Assembly (NCBI RefSeq): GCF_030687575.1
Contig: NZ_CP117439.1
Coordinates: 2,533,501 to 2,597,500 of the forward strand
Source of the DNA: Pseudomonas sp. FP2309
GTDB taxonomy: Bacteria > Pseudomonadota > Gammaproteobacteria > Pseudomonadales > Pseudomonadaceae
Direction: 5' to 3'
DNA: 64,000 nucleotides
The notes under the pieces are model-generated. The model had not been told where the DNA came from, did not search any database, and saw only the letters and a program-made list of their open reading frames with translations. Below are positions 7,850 to 17,495 of this stretch, one piece after another. Made by a program: the position numbers and the translations under genes. Position 1 is the stretch's first letter; every line of letters starts with the position of its first letter.

Positions 7850-8408
7850 TTCTGTTCTGCGATGCAGCACTCCAGGAATTAAACCGATGCACACCTCTCT
7901 TTCATGCAACGTGTGGGTGGGTTGGCTCTGCTGTATGGCTGGAGCCGCTTGGGTACAAAGCGCCCAGGCCGGCACGCTTGAGGCGATCAACCACACCCAC
8001 TGGGCGATCAACCGATTCAGTGTCGAGGGTCGTTCAGGTATCGACATCATTGGCCCGTATCAGGGCGGTGGGGGCGGTTGCTGTTACGTCGCCCCGGCGC
8101 GTTGGCAGGCGGGGATGACGGTGCGTGTTGATTGGGAGACTGGGGTGGGTAGTTCGAAGGGGTTTCCCGGTTTCGCTGATGAGGTTAAGTACGACGCGTG
8201 GCTGGACAAAATCGATGCCCAAAAACGCCAACTCACCAAAATAGTCCCAGTTCCCGACTACACCGGCCAAAAAGTCTGCGGCCTCACTGTTCACTTTCTG
8301 CCTTGCGATGACATCCAGGTCACCACCTCCTGCTACGCCTACGGCAGCCCCGAATGCCCGATCAAAACCCCGCTGCAGTTGCCGGAGCCTCAGTCATGCT
8401 CGAAGTAA
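7836..8408 (+). CDS. DUF3304 immunity-like protein, copy 8
   Basis: This is the last copy of the array, 190 aa (alternative start 7887). The variable window equals that of copy 5, and the next residues LDKIDAQ equal those of copy 2, so it is mosaic. The tail has SPECPI where the others read SPEYPI, adding a cysteine. Its stop overlaps a short reading frame that leads into the PAAR gene. Confidence 0.72.
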   Translation: MYRSDSVLRCSTPGIKPMHTSLSCNVWVGWLCCMAGAAWVQSAQAGTLEAINHTHWAINRFSVEGRSGIDIIGPYQGGGGGCCYVAPARWQAGMTVRVDWETGVGSSKGFPGFADEVKYDAWLDKIDAQKRQLTKIVPVPDYTGQKVCGLTVHFLPCDDIQVTTSCYAYGSPECPIKTPLQLPEPQSCSK

Positions 8409-8436
8409 TGCACGGCCAATATTGGGAGGTATGGTG

Positions 8437-8694
8437 ATGAAATCGGTTATCCGTCAAGGCGACACACTGCGGGAATATGGCGGCGAAGTGCTGGAGGGGC
8501 ATTACGAGTGTGATGGGAGCCCCATAGCCTGCCTGGGTGATGCCGTGCGCTGTAACCTGCACGGTCGAACCGAGGTCGCCGAAGGCAGCGACTTGCTGCA
8601 CATTGACGGCCGTCCGGCGGCCTTGCATGGCCACCGATGCAAGTGCGGGTGCACGCTGGTCAGCTCAATGCCCGACACGGAGGTGGCGTTTTGA
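8437..8694 (+). CDS. PAAR-domain type VI spike tip protein
   Basis: This 85-aa protein has the PAAR-repeat layout (VIRQGDTLREYGG, DGSPIACLGDAVRC, LLHIDGRPAALHGHRCKCGC). PAAR proteins cap the VgrG spike and sharpen it, binding a metal through His/Cys residues. The start at 8437 is chosen because GGGAGGT at 8424-8430 is well spaced from it; the ATG at 8431 sits too close. A 13-codon frame from the copy 8 stop (8396-8437) ends in TGATG at this start. The stop overlaps the next gene's TTG. Confidence 0.85.
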   Translation: MKSVIRQGDTLREYGGEVLEGHYECDGSPIACLGDAVRCNLHGRTEVAEGSDLLHIDGRPAALHGHRCKCGCTLVSSMPDTEVAF

Positions 8695-9824
8695 TTCCCG
8701 CTCCTGAGTTTGGCCCCTATCCGCTGGTACAAGCACCCCTGTATTCGCGCTGGCTGGCGAGTGGCGTGGCCTTGCTGGTTTTTTCGGGCAGCATCAGCGT
8801 GGCATTGCGACCGATGATTGAAGCGCGATTGGCGATCGGCAGTGTGGCCGGTGTGTTCCTGATCTGGGTGCTCGCGCTGTTGTTGCGCGTTTTATTTTTT
8901 CGCTTCAATCGGCATAACGCGCAGAGCTATCACGAGGCAGTCGAACAGGTGCGCCAGGCGTGGTGGCAGGACCATCGGCAGACCATCGCATTGGTCGAAT
9001 CCGTGCTGGTATCCGCGGCCTGCACGAGCGCAGAAAACGGCCTGAGACTGTTCAGCTCAGACCATCTGCCGCCGGTGCCGCAGGAAACACCCCAAGGGCG
9101 AACGCTGCACCTTTGTCAGGTGTTTGGAAGTGACGTTGCAGAACGCGAACACAACTTGGCGATTTTGCTCGCTCAACAGTGGCACGAACAACGTGGTGAA
9201 AACGCCGTCGTTCAGCCGCTGCGTTGTTACTGGCAGGGCTCGCAGGCGGCCTGGCAAGCATTCGCCCATCAAGTCGCGCTGTGCACGCCACAGGTTCAAC
9301 TACCCGAACTGCCCGAGACGTGGGAGGGCATTCGTAGCCTCGATTCGGTGATTGATCAATTGCAGGGCGCAGCGACGACGGCCCGTATTCTGTGTGCCGG
9401 TTGCCAATCCTCGCCGGCAGAGCAGGAAAGCCATTCGCCGGCCGGGGAAGCGGCGCTGCTCTGGTTGTTCGGCCCCCAGGGCGGCGTGCGCTTTACGCGA
9501 GGTGAATGGTTTTCGGTCGACACCGAGCAGCTCACCACGGTCGCTGAGCGAGCCTTGCAACAGAGTGACCTGACGACGCCTGCTGCGCTGTGCGTGTCGT
9601 TCGCCCAGCCGGATGTGGCTGACCTGCCGGCCATTGGCTGGAACTGCAAGCAGCATGTGCAAGACGCCAACTTCGGCACTTTGAATCGTCTACAGGCCAT
9701 GGTCGCGCAAACCCTGGCGGCCTGGTATGCCGAAGCGCATCAGGTGCCTTGCGCCTGGTTGGCAAACGACCCCCATCACACCCTGGCCCTTGGAGTTATG
9801 GAACCCGATGACTCAACAAATTGA
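8691..9824 (+). CDS. Unknown two-helix membrane protein of the VgrG island
   Basis: This 377-aa protein is not one I recognise. It uses a TTG start (8691) with GGAGG upstream, and TTGA overlaps the PAAR stop. Two hydrophobic helices (about residues 23-40 and 48-68) are followed by a soluble domain of about 300 residues with no motif I can name. It overlaps the TssM-like gene by 17 bases, so the two membrane proteins are probably made together and may form a complex. A role in PAAR/effector loading is only a guess. Confidence 0.6.
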   Translation: MIPAPEFGPYPLVQAPLYSRWLASGVALLVFSGSISVALRPMIEARLAIGSVAGVFLIWVLALLLRVLFFRFNRHNAQSYHEAVEQVRQAWWQDHRQTIALVESVLVSAACTSAENGLRLFSSDHLPPVPQETPQGRTLHLCQVFGSDVAEREHNLAILLAQQWHEQRGENAVVQPLRCYWQGSQAAWQAFAHQVALCTPQVQLPELPETWEGIRSLDSVIDQLQGAATTARILCAGCQSSPAEQESHSPAGEAALLWLFGPQGGVRFTRGEWFSVDTEQLTTVAERALQQSDLTTPAALCVSFAQPDVADLPAIGWNCKQHVQDANFGTLNRLQAMVAQTLAAWYAEAHQVPCAWLANDPHHTLALGVMEPDDSTN

Positions 9825-12800
9825 ATCTCCGACAATATCCAGGGGCAAAACAGCTCTATTACTGGCTGTGATCCTGGCGGTACTGGTGGCAGCGGGCGCC
9901 GCGATCTGGTGGTTATTCATGGAGCCCGAACTTCCCAGTCGGGCCGTGATACGCGATCTCGTGTTAAGGGGCATTCTGCTATGGGCAGTGTTTTTCGGCA
10001 TGGCGCTGGTCTCATGGCAGATTATCCAGAAGGGGATACGCAGGTTGGTCGTGGGGGCTCGGTCGTTAACGGTACCGCCCGCCGCCGAACCCGATGGATG
10101 CAAATATCAGGCAGAGTTGATTGAGTATTTGCGCGAATGCTACGGCTTCTTCTGGCGCTCCAGAGTCCGCCTGCTTTTAGTCATCGGCGAGCCCGCCGAA
10201 ATTCAAGCGATCGCCCCCGCGTTGGCCGAACAACACTGGCTGGAAGCACAAGGCACCGTACTGCTCTGGGGTGGCAGTGCCCAAGCGAGTCTGGATCAGC
10301 CACTCGAAAACCAATGGACCGGCCTCAGCCGCTGGCGAGCGCTGGACGGCGTCGTCTGGGCACTGAACAAAACCCAGGCCGCCGATGACGCTGCGATGGG
10401 CAAAGGCGTGCGGCAATTGCAAGGCCTGGCCCGCCACCTGAACTGGCAATTGCCGCTCTACCTCTGGCAAATCTGCGACAGTCCATGGTCCCAGGCCCCC
10501 CGCAAGTCGCAGCCGGTGGGGTGCCTGTTGTCAGCGCGCTTCACGCCGGCGCAGCTGGAAACCGCTTTGACGCGGCTGCTGGAGCCTTTGCGGCGTGAAG
10601 GGCTGGCGCAGATGAACGCGGTGATGAGCCATGACTTCCTGCTACGCCTTTCCCGCGATTTGCAGGAGGAGGGCATTGCGCGTTGGCGGCATACGCTTTC
10701 GGCATTGACCGGCCAGTTTGCCTGTGGTGTGCCGTTACGAGGTGTGTGGTTCAGTCAGCCGGTGCAGCGTTCTCCCCATGAAACGGAAAACCATTGGGTG
10801 GTGACCCCGGTTTGGCAGGGCGTGCTGGGCGATCGTGTGCGCAGTCACAGGTTCGGCTGGGGTGTTCCGCGCGTCGTTTACGCGCTTACGCTGGGCCTGG
10901 CCATGCTGTGGGGGGCGGGGTTGTTATTGTCGTTCGCGAGTAATGGTGTGCTGATCAAGCAGGTCCAAACCGCACTGGCGACATTGCAGCAACCGGGCAC
11001 TGGCGACGAACAATTGAGTGCCCTCAACGAACTGGTCCGCGAACTGGCACGCCTGGACGATCGCGTCCAGGGCGGCGCTCCGTGGTATCAACGCTTCGGC
11101 TTGAGCCAAAATCAGGCACTGCTCGAAACGTTGTGGCCACGTTATGTCGAGGCCAACAACCGCCTGATCCGCGACCCGGCCGCCGCCACGCTGCGCCAGC
11201 AGCTCAACGCGCTGGTCAAGCTGGCGCCGGACAGCCCCGAGCGTGCCGAACGTGCCCAAGAGGCCTACGCCCAGCTCAAGGCTTACCTGATGATGGCGCG
11301 CCCGGAAAAAGCCGATGCCGGTCTCCTGGTCAAGACCCTGAGTGACGTTGAGCCCTCGCGCGCAGGTATATCTCCCGGGCTTTGGCAAATCCTGGCGCCC
11401 AACCTGTGGCAGTTCTACGGCGAACACCTGAGCGCAAACCCTGCATGGCGCATCGAGACCGATCCCAGGCTGGTGGCACAGGTCCGCCAGGTGCTGCTCG
11501 GCCAGTTGGGCCGACGCAATGCCGAAGCCAGCCTGTACCAACAACTGCTCGACGACGCCGCCAATCACTACGCCGATCTGGGCCTCCACCAATTGGTGGG
11601 TGACACCGATGCCCTGGCCCTGTTCTCCACCGATGCCAGCGTGCCGGGCGTCTTCACCCGCCAGGCCTGGGAGGGTCAGGTGCGTCAGGCCATCGACGTG
11701 ATCGCCGCGGCCCGCCGCGAGGAAATCGACTGGGTGCTCAGCGACAAGCCCAGCGACATCGACACCCGCTTGAGCCCGGACCAGCTCCGCGAGCGGCTCA
11801 CCGAACGCTATTTCCAGGACTACGCCAGTGCCTGGCTGGAACTGCTCAACAGCCTGCGCTGGCAGCAGGCCGGCAGCCTCGCCGACGTGATTGACCAACT
11901 GACGCTGATGAGTGATGTGCGCCAATCCCCACTGATTGCGTTGATGAACACGGTGGCCTATCACGCTCAGGCGGGTACCCGCACCGAAGCGTTGGCCGAC
12001 TCGCTTGTGAAGTCCGCGCAACAGCTGATCGGGCAGGACAACGCGCCATTGATCGACCAACTGGCCCACCTGCCCGGCAGCCCCTTGGACGCCACTTTTG
12101 GTCCCTTGCTGGCGCTGCTGGGCAAAGGCCCGGAGGGCAAGAGCGGCGCCGATGGCCTCAGCCTCCAATCTTTCCTCACTCGCGTGACGCGGGTGCGCTT
12201 GAAGTTGCAGCAAGTCAGCACGGCGCCCGATCCGCTGGAAATGACCCAGGCACTGGCGCAAACCGTGTTTCAAGGCCGCAGCATCGACCTGACCGACACC
12301 CAAGCCTACGGCAGCCTGATGGCCGCCAGCCTGGGGGCGGAGTGGGGCGGGGCGGCGCAAACGTTGTTCGTGCAACCCCTGGAACACGCCTGGCAACGCG
12401 TTTTGCAACCGTCTGCGGCAGGCATCAACAGCCAGTGGCAACGCTCGATCGTCAGCCATTGGGATGATGCTTTCGCCAGCCGCTACCCGTTCACCGCCAC
12501 TGCCAGCGATGCGTCCTTGCCGATGCTGGGCCAGATGATCCGCGCAGACTCCGGCCGCATCGAGCAGTTTTTGCAACGACAACTGAGTGGCGTGTTGCGC
12601 AAGGAGGGCAGCCGCTGGGTGGCAGACCCGCGCCACAGCCAAGGGCTGCGCTTCAACCCGCAATTTCTGACTGCCATTAACCAGCTCAGTGATTTGGCTG
12701 ACGTGCTCTACACCGATGGCGGTATGGGGCTGAGTTTTGAACTGCAGGGCAAACCGGTACGCGATGTGGTGCAAACCACCTTCATCCTCAACGGCGACAA

Positions 12801-13233
12801 ACACCAGTACTTCAATCAGAAGGAGAGCTGGCAGCGCTTCAACTGGCCGGGGCGTAGTGACTATCCCGGCGTCAGCCTGAGCTGGACCAGCGTGCTGGCC
12901 GGCGAGCGGTTATTCGGCGATTACCCCGGCACCTGGGGCCTGATTCGCTTGCTGGAGAAAGCCCGGGTCACGCCGCTGGACGATGCTGACAGTCGCTACC
13001 GCATGGTACTCAAGGCGCCCGATGGCCTGAACCTGATCTGGCACCTGCGCACTGAGTTGGATGCGGGGCCGCTGGCGCTGCTCAAATTAAGGGGGTTCAA
13101 GTTGCCTCAGCAGATATTTCTCAGTGAGAACACCGCCCCAGAGTGGCGGGGTCAGGCATTGCCCGGAACATTGGGCCAAAGATCGGCCACCAGAAACAAG
13201 CGCTCGGCTTCTTCCCAGCCCTCACCGTTCTGA
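9808..13233 (+). CDS. TssM/IcmF-like membrane protein lacking a P-loop
   Basis: This 1141-aa protein is related to TssM, the inner-membrane pillar of the type VI membrane complex. Two N-terminal helices (about residues 15-75), a cytoplasmic domain and a third helix (about 355-380) precede a long periplasmic part. IcmF-related marks are present: [33 protein letters not shown]...WVLSD and the C-terminal FNWPGR...[10 protein letters not shown]. Where TssM normally has a Walker A motif this protein reads [14 protein letters not shown], so nucleotide binding is probably lost. The last about 20 residues run into the opposite-strand DUF1853 gene. Confidence 0.8.
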   Translation: MTQQIESPTISRGKTALLLAVILAVLVAAGAAIWWLFMEPELPSRAVIRDLVLRGILLWAVFFGMALVSWQIIQKGIRRLVVGARSLTVPPAAEPDGCKYQAELIEYLRECYGFFWRSRVRLLLVIGEPAEIQAIAPALAEQHWLEAQGTVLLWGGSAQASLDQPLENQWTGLSRWRALDGVVWALNKTQAADDAAMGKGVRQLQGLARHLNWQLPLYLWQICDSPWSQAPRKSQPVGCLLSARFTPAQLETALTRLLEPLRREGLAQMNAVMSHDFLLRLSRDLQEEGIARWRHTLSALTGQFACGVPLRGVWFSQPVQRSPHETENHWVVTPVWQGVLGDRVRSHRFGWGVPRVVYALTLGLAMLWGAGLLLSFASNGVLIKQVQTALATLQQPGTGDEQLSALNELVRELARLDDRVQGGAPWYQRFGLSQNQALLETLWPRYVEANNRLIRDPAAATLRQQLNALVKLAPDSPERAERAQEAYAQLKAYLMMARPEKADAGLLVKTLSDVEPSRAGISPGLWQILAPNLWQFYGEHLSANPAWRIETDPRLVAQVRQVLLGQLGRRNAEASLYQQLLDDAANHYADLGLHQLVGDTDALALFSTDASVPGVFTRQAWEGQVRQAIDVIAAARREEIDWVLSDKPSDIDTRLSPDQLRERLTERYFQDYASAWLELLNSLRWQQAGSLADVIDQLTLMSDVRQSPLIALMNTVAYHAQAGTRTEALADSLVKSAQQLIGQDNAPLIDQLAHLPGSPLDATFGPLLALLGKGPEGKSGADGLSLQSFLTRVTRVRLKLQQVSTAPDPLEMTQALAQTVFQGRSIDLTDTQAYGSLMAASLGAEWGGAAQTLFVQPLEHAWQRVLQPSAAGINSQWQRSIVSHWDDAFASRYPFTATASDASLPMLGQMIRADSGRIEQFLQRQLSGVLRKEGSRWVADPRHSQGLRFNPQFLTAINQLSDLADVLYTDGGMGLSFELQGKPVRDVVQTTFILNGDKHQYFNQKESWQRFNWPGRSDYPGVSLSWTSVLAGERLFGDYPGTWGLIRLLEKARVTPLDDADSRYRMVLKAPDGLNLIWHLRTELDAGPLALLKLRGFKLPQQIFLSENTAPEWRGQALPGTLGQRSATRNKRSASSQPSPF

Positions 13234-14099
13234 ACCATGCGCACCAACAACTGCGCCGGTGCCATCGGGTCCAGGCCGGCCAGCCAGTGCCGCATCTGAG
13301 CTTCGCTCCACACCTCGTCGGCCGGGTAATGCGCCGGCGCCAGCCACGCATGCCGGGGCAGGGGCTGCCAGCGACCGGGCTGGCCGGCGCCGACAAACTC
13401 CGGCCAGTCGCGCTGGTGCAACCAGCGTCCGCGCAAATGCTGCGGATGGGCGCCGCGAGGTGATTCTGCCAGCCCCGGCCAGGGATAGAGCAAATAGCCG
13501 CCCAGCCATAAATGCGCGTCGAAGTGCTCGACCCCCAGCGTTGCCAGTGCTTCGCGGCTCTCGGAGCGCGCCGAAATCGGCAGTTGATGCTGGGCCAGGT
13601 GCGCAAGTTTGCGGTCCAGCCGGTCATGGCAGCCGGGGCCCAGCCACTGCGCGGTGTCCTGGCCATCGCCTGCTTGAGGGCCCAGATAGAGTTTGATCGC
13701 CAGTTCCAGGTGGTGCACGCCATCGCGGTCGCGCAGCAGCATGTCGAGTTCGCCCAGGGTGTGCCCGGCGCGGCGGATCGGCAGGTTGGCGGCCAGCAGC
13801 TCCACGCCCGGTGCGTGTTGCACCGCGAACTGCCACAGGCGCTCGTAGTACAGGCCCAGGCGCCGGGTGCGGGACAGGCTGAGCCAGTGCTGAAGGGCAT
13901 GGCTGTCCTGGTCCAATTGCCGCAACCAGTGTTCGAGCCGCTCGGGCGCCTGCACCCAGTCGCTGCCGGCCAGCGGGTGACGCTGGGGCCACGGGGTGTG
14001 TGCGAGCATCGGCGGGGCGAGTATCACCCACGCAAGGTCGCGCACCTCGGGGTGTCGTAATTGACGGGGTAAGGTCTGCAGGTCGGGGAATACGATCAT
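13152..14099 (-). CDS. DUF1853 family protein
   Basis: This 315-aa cytoplasmic protein belongs to DUF1853 and has no known function. Conserved stretches include [36 protein letters not shown] and the C-terminal [12 protein letters not shown]. The pattern E-D...E...K around ELDMLL...ELAIK resembles a nuclease-like PD-(D/E)xK core, which is my inference. The start at 14099 is preferred over upstream in-frame codons that run into the nadK promoter. It is divergent from nadK, and its 3' end overlaps the TssM-like gene by 82 bases tail to tail. Confidence 0.8.
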   Translation of the reverse strand: MIVFPDLQTLPRQLRHPEVRDLAWVILAPPMLAHTPWPQRHPLAGSDWVQAPERLEHWLRQLDQDSHALQHWLSLSRTRRLGLYYERLWQFAVQHAPGVELLAANLPIRRAGHTLGELDMLLRDRDGVHHLELAIKLYLGPQAGDGQDTAQWLGPGCHDRLDRKLAHLAQHQLPISARSESREALATLGVEHFDAHLWLGGYLLYPWPGLAESPRGAHPQHLRGRWLHQRDWPEFVGAGQPGRWQPLPRHAWLAPAHYPADEVWSEAQMRHWLAGLDPMAPAQLLVRMVQNGEGWEEAERLFLVADLWPNVPGNA

Positions 14100-14245
14100 G
14101 GTCCGAGCATAGCCTTTTAAGCTGTGAGCAGGTGTCTGAGAACCGTTGTCATCGGGGCTTGGCGATGACAAAGGATTTTGCCTGACGCGGCCTTTCGCCC
14201 ATAATCGTTTCTTTTTTGCCACACCCCACATCCCGCAGGAGCCCC

Positions 14246-15136
14246 ATGGAGCAATTTCGCAATATCGGCATTATCGGTCGCCTGGGCAGTACCCAGGTGT
14301 TGGACACCGTCCGCCGGCTGAAAAAATTCCTGCTGGAACGCCACCTGCATGTGATCCTCGAAGACACCATCGCCGAAATTCTCCCTGGCCACGGCCTGCA
14401 AACCTCATCGCGCAAGATGCTCGGCGAGGTGTGCGACATGGTGATCGTGGTCGGGGGCGACGGCAGCCTGCTCGGCGCCGCGCGGGCGCTGGCGCGGCAT
14501 AACGTGCCGGTGCTGGGGATCAACCGGGGGAGCCTGGGGTTTCTCACGGATATCCGCCCCGATGAGTTGGAAATCGAAGTGGCCAAGGTGCTCGACGGTC
14601 ATTACCTGGTGGAAAACCGCTTCCTGCTGCAAGCCGAAGTGCGTCGCCACGGCGAAGCTATCGGCCAGGGCGATGCGCTTAACGATGTGGTGCTGCACCC
14701 CGGCAAATCCACGCGCATGATCGAGTTCGAGCTGTACATCGACGGCCAGTTCGTGTGCAGCCAGAAGGCCGACGGCCTGATCGTCGCCACGCCCACCGGT
14801 TCCACCGCCTACGCGCTGTCGGCCGGCGGGCCGATCATGCACCCCAAGCTCGATGCCATTGTGATTGTGCCGATGTATCCCCATATGTTGTCCAGCCGGC
14901 CCATTGTGGTCGATGGCAACAGTGAGCTGAAAATCGTGGTGTCCAAAGACATGCAAATCTACCCACAAGTCTCCTGCGATGGGCAGAACCATTTCACCTG
15001 CGCGCCCGGTGACACCATCACCGTGAGCAAAAAGGCGCAGAAGCTGCGGCTGATCCACCCGCTGGACCATAACTACTATGAAGTGTGCCGCACCAAGTTG
15101 GGCTGGGGCAGCCGCTTGGGGGGTGGAGGCGACTGA
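14246..15136 (+). CDS. nadK: NAD kinase
   Basis: This 296-aa NAD kinase phosphorylates NAD to NADP in the cytoplasm. The GGDGSLL motif (residues 70-76, catalytic Asp 72), [12 protein letters not shown] and the NE/D-type [18 protein letters not shown] segment are all present, and the length is normal. AGGAG lies just upstream of the ATG. The TGA overlaps the ATG of the phosphoesterase gene, so the two are coupled. Confidence 0.95.
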   Translation: MEQFRNIGIIGRLGSTQVLDTVRRLKKFLLERHLHVILEDTIAEILPGHGLQTSSRKMLGEVCDMVIVVGGDGSLLGAARALARHNVPVLGINRGSLGFLTDIRPDELEIEVAKVLDGHYLVENRFLLQAEVRRHGEAIGQGDALNDVVLHPGKSTRMIEFELYIDGQFVCSQKADGLIVATPTGSTAYALSAGGPIMHPKLDAIVIVPMYPHMLSSRPIVVDGNSELKIVVSKDMQIYPQVSCDGQNHFTCAPGDTITVSKKAQKLRLIHPLDHNYYEVCRTKLGWGSRLGGGGD

Positions 15137-16107
15137 TGCTCGATCCCGCGCGTAGCTACGACCTGATTGGTGACGTGCACGGTTGCGCCCACACCCTCGA
15201 GCATTTGCTCGACCAGATGGGTTACCACAAACAGGGCGGCACCTGGCGCCACCCCTCGCGCATGGCGGTGTTCCTCGGCGATATCATCGACCGTGGTCCG
15301 CGCATCCGCGAGGCATTGCATATCGTCCACGACATGGCCGAGGCCGGACAGGCCCTGTGCATCATGGGTAACCATGAGTTCAACGCGCTGGGCTGGGCCA
15401 CGCCGGCACCGCCGGGCAGCGGCCGGCAGTTCGTGCGTGAGCACACCCCACGGCATGAGCGGTTGATCCACGAGACCCTCACGCAGTTCGAACACCACCC
15501 GGCCGACTGGCACGATTTTCTGGCCTGGTTCTACGACATGCCGCTGTTCGTCGATGCCGGGCGTTTTCGCGTGGTGCACGCGTGCTGGGACGACGGCTTT
15601 ATCGCACCCCTGCGCGCGACCTTCCCGGATGGCTGCATCGACCAGCACTTCCTGCAAGCCGCCGCCGTGCCGGGCAGCTTTGCCTGCAATGCCTTCGACC
15701 GCCTGCTGCGCGGCACCGATATGCGCCTGCCCGATGGCCTCACGCTGACCGGGGGCGATGGCCTGACGCGTTCGTTCTTTCGCACCAAGTTCTGGGAAGA
15801 CGACCCGAAAACCTACGGCGATATTGTGTTTCAACCCGACGCGCTGCCCGAACCGGTGGCGCGCACACCGTTGTCACCGACGCAAAAAAATTCCCTGCTG
15901 CGCTATGGCGTCGACGAACCGTTGCTGTTCGTCGGCCACTACTGGCGCAGCGGCAAACCGGCGCCGATCCGCCCGAACCTAGCCTGCCTGGACTACAGCG
16001 CCGTGCTGTATGGCAAGCTGGTGGCGTATCGACTGGACCAGGAAACCCGCCTCGACCCGCGTAAATTCGTGTGGGTCGATGTCGAGCGGCCGGAGGTGCT
16101 CAAGTGA
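15136..16107 (+). CDS. Calcineurin-type metallophosphoesterase
   Basis: This 323-aa protein has the full metallophosphoesterase signature: GDVHG near residue 13, GDIIDRGPR near 54, GNHEF near 80, VVHACWD and FVGHYW. Proteins of this bacterial family hydrolyse phosphoesters with two metal ions; the substrate is unknown. It is coupled to nadK by an overlapping stop/start, which hints at nucleotide or dinucleotide metabolism. Confidence 0.88.
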   Translation: MLDPARSYDLIGDVHGCAHTLEHLLDQMGYHKQGGTWRHPSRMAVFLGDIIDRGPRIREALHIVHDMAEAGQALCIMGNHEFNALGWATPAPPGSGRQFVREHTPRHERLIHETLTQFEHHPADWHDFLAWFYDMPLFVDAGRFRVVHACWDDGFIAPLRATFPDGCIDQHFLQAAAVPGSFACNAFDRLLRGTDMRLPDGLTLTGGDGLTRSFFRTKFWEDDPKTYGDIVFQPDALPEPVARTPLSPTQKNSLLRYGVDEPLLFVGHYWRSGKPAPIRPNLACLDYSAVLYGKLVAYRLDQETRLDPRKFVWVDVERPEVLK

Positions 16108-16145
16108 GCCCCTGCGTGTTGCCTATGCACTTTTGAGGAACCTCC

Positions 16146-17495
16146 ATGGATGATTCGACGTTCGACCAACTGGAAGCCGCGCTGTCTGCCGCTCCCGGTA
16201 ACGTCGCGCTGCTGACCGTACTGCTCGGCGCCTGCCTTGAGCGGGGCGAGCATGCGCGCGGACTCAAGTTGCTGCCCCCAGGCTTCGAACAACTGGCCGA
16301 CGCCCAGGCATTGAAATCAGCGGCGGCTCGACTGTTGCTGGCCGACGGGCAGGCTGAGCGCGCATTGCCCTTGATCGAAGGTCAAGACCCCGCCGCGCGC
16401 CTGCTGCGGGCCCGCACCCTGGCGGCGCTGGAACGTCTCAAAGAGGCCCAGGTGGAATACCGCGCCGCGGTGGACGCCAACCCGGCACTCGAAGACATGG
16501 CGCTGTGGCGCCAGTTGAATGTGTCTGTGGTGGACTTTCCGGGGGCCGAAGGGCGTCCTCGCCTGCGGGTGATCTCCAACGACGACACCGACAAAAGCGA
16601 AGTGGTCCGCCTGCTGGTGCCGGAGAACGAAACCCTGACCTTCGACGACATCGGCGGCCTGGATGAGCTGAAAAAGACCATCCACAAAAAAATCATCCTG
16701 CCGTACCAGAAACCCGGTCTGTTCCAGCGCTTTCGCAAGAAAGTCGGCGGCGGTGTGCTGCTGTACGGCCCGCCAGGCTGCGGCAAGACAATGCTGGCCC
16801 GCGCAACGGCCGGGGAGTGCAAGGCGACGTTTTTCAATATCGCGATTTCCGACGTACTGGACATGTACATCGGCGAGTCCGAGCGCAAGTTGCACGCACT
16901 GTTCGAACAGGCGCGGGCCCAGGCGCCGGCGGTGATGTTTTTTGACGAAGTCGAGGCCCTCGGTGGCAAGCGCGCCAATACCCGCGAGTCGACTTCCTCC
17001 AAGCTGGTCAGCCAGTTCCTCTCCGAGATGGACGGCTTCACCAATGACAACCATGGCGTGTTGATCCTCGCCGCGACCAACGTGCCGTGGTCGGTGGATT
17101 CGGCGTTCCGTCGCCCCGGTCGCTTTGACCGCGTGCTGTTCGTGCCGCCACCGGATCGCACGGCGCGCGAAAGCATGCTCAAGTCGATGATGAAAGGCCG
17201 CCCCATGGCCGACGATATCGACTTTGCCTTCCTCGCCAAGAACACCTCGGGGTTCTCCGGTGCCGACCTCAGCGAGCTGGTGGAAACCGCCGCCGATGAA
17301 GCCATCGAAGCCTCGATCGACAGTGGCGCCGAGCAATCCATTTGCGACCGGCATTTCAAGCAGGCCTTGAAAGAAGTGCGCGCCACCACCCTGGAATGGC
17401 TGACCACGGCGCGCAATTACGCGCGCTACGCCAATGAAGGCAACCAGTACGACGAAGTGCTGGCGTTCCTCGACAAGCACGGGAAGGGTCGCTGA
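16146..17495 (+). CDS. TPR-AAA ATPase
   Basis: This 449-aa protein has an N-terminal alpha-helical TPR-like region (about 1-130) and a classic AAA module. Walker A GPPGCGKT is at 208-215, Walker B VMFFDE at 263-268, and a second region of homology with ATNVPWSVDSAFRRPGRFDR at about 310-329 includes the arginine fingers. The pore loop is probably DMYIGESERK. This resembles FtsH/p97-type modules but has no protease domain or membrane segment. Its stop overlaps the next start, so it probably works with the membrane proteins encoded next. Confidence 0.88.
   Translation: MDDSTFDQLEAALSAAPGNVALLTVLLGACLERGEHARGLKLLPPGFEQLADAQALKSAAARLLLADGQAERALPLIEGQDPAARLLRARTLAALERLKEAQVEYRAAVDANPALEDMALWRQLNVSVVDFPGAEGRPRLRVISNDDTDKSEVVRLLVPENETLTFDDIGGLDELKKTIHKKIILPYQKPGLFQRFRKKVGGGVLLYGPPGCGKTMLARATAGECKATFFNIAISDVLDMYIGESERKLHALFEQARAQAPAVMFFDEVEALGGKRANTRESTSSKLVSQFLSEMDGFTNDNHGVLILAATNVPWSVDSAFRRPGRFDRVLFVPPPDRTARESMLKSMMKGRPMADDIDFAFLAKNTSGFSGADLSELVETAADEAIEASIDSGAEQSICDRHFKQALKEVRATTLEWLTTARNYARYANEGNQYDEVLAFLDKHGKGR

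Larger units (their letters stand above)
4207..8408 (+). repeat. Tandem array of seven 612-bp DUF3304 units
   Basis: Equivalent ATG codons lie at 4207, 4819, 5431, 6043, 6655, 7275 and 7887, which is a spacing of 612, 612, 612, 612, 620 and 612 bp. Each unit is an immunity-like gene plus a spacer that contains the last codons of the lipase gene. Sequence between units is almost constant except for a window of about 80 bases in the middle of each gene. This is gene amplification, not a CRISPR or satellite repeat. Confidence 0.95.

Noticed and set aside
4207..8408. Regular repeats considered as CRISPR or satellite DNA
   Set aside because: Units are 612 bp and each encodes a conserved exported protein.
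9808..10220. Loss of the TssM P-loop as a sequencing error or frameshift
   Set aside because: The frame is continuous, the flanking helices are normal and the altered segment has ordinary coding composition.
10924..12804. 626-codon open frame on the minus strand opposite the TssM-like gene
   Set aside because: It follows the codon pattern of the real gene in mirror frame, has low-complexity Gln/Gly/Leu-rich sequence and no ribosome site; a high-GC shadow.
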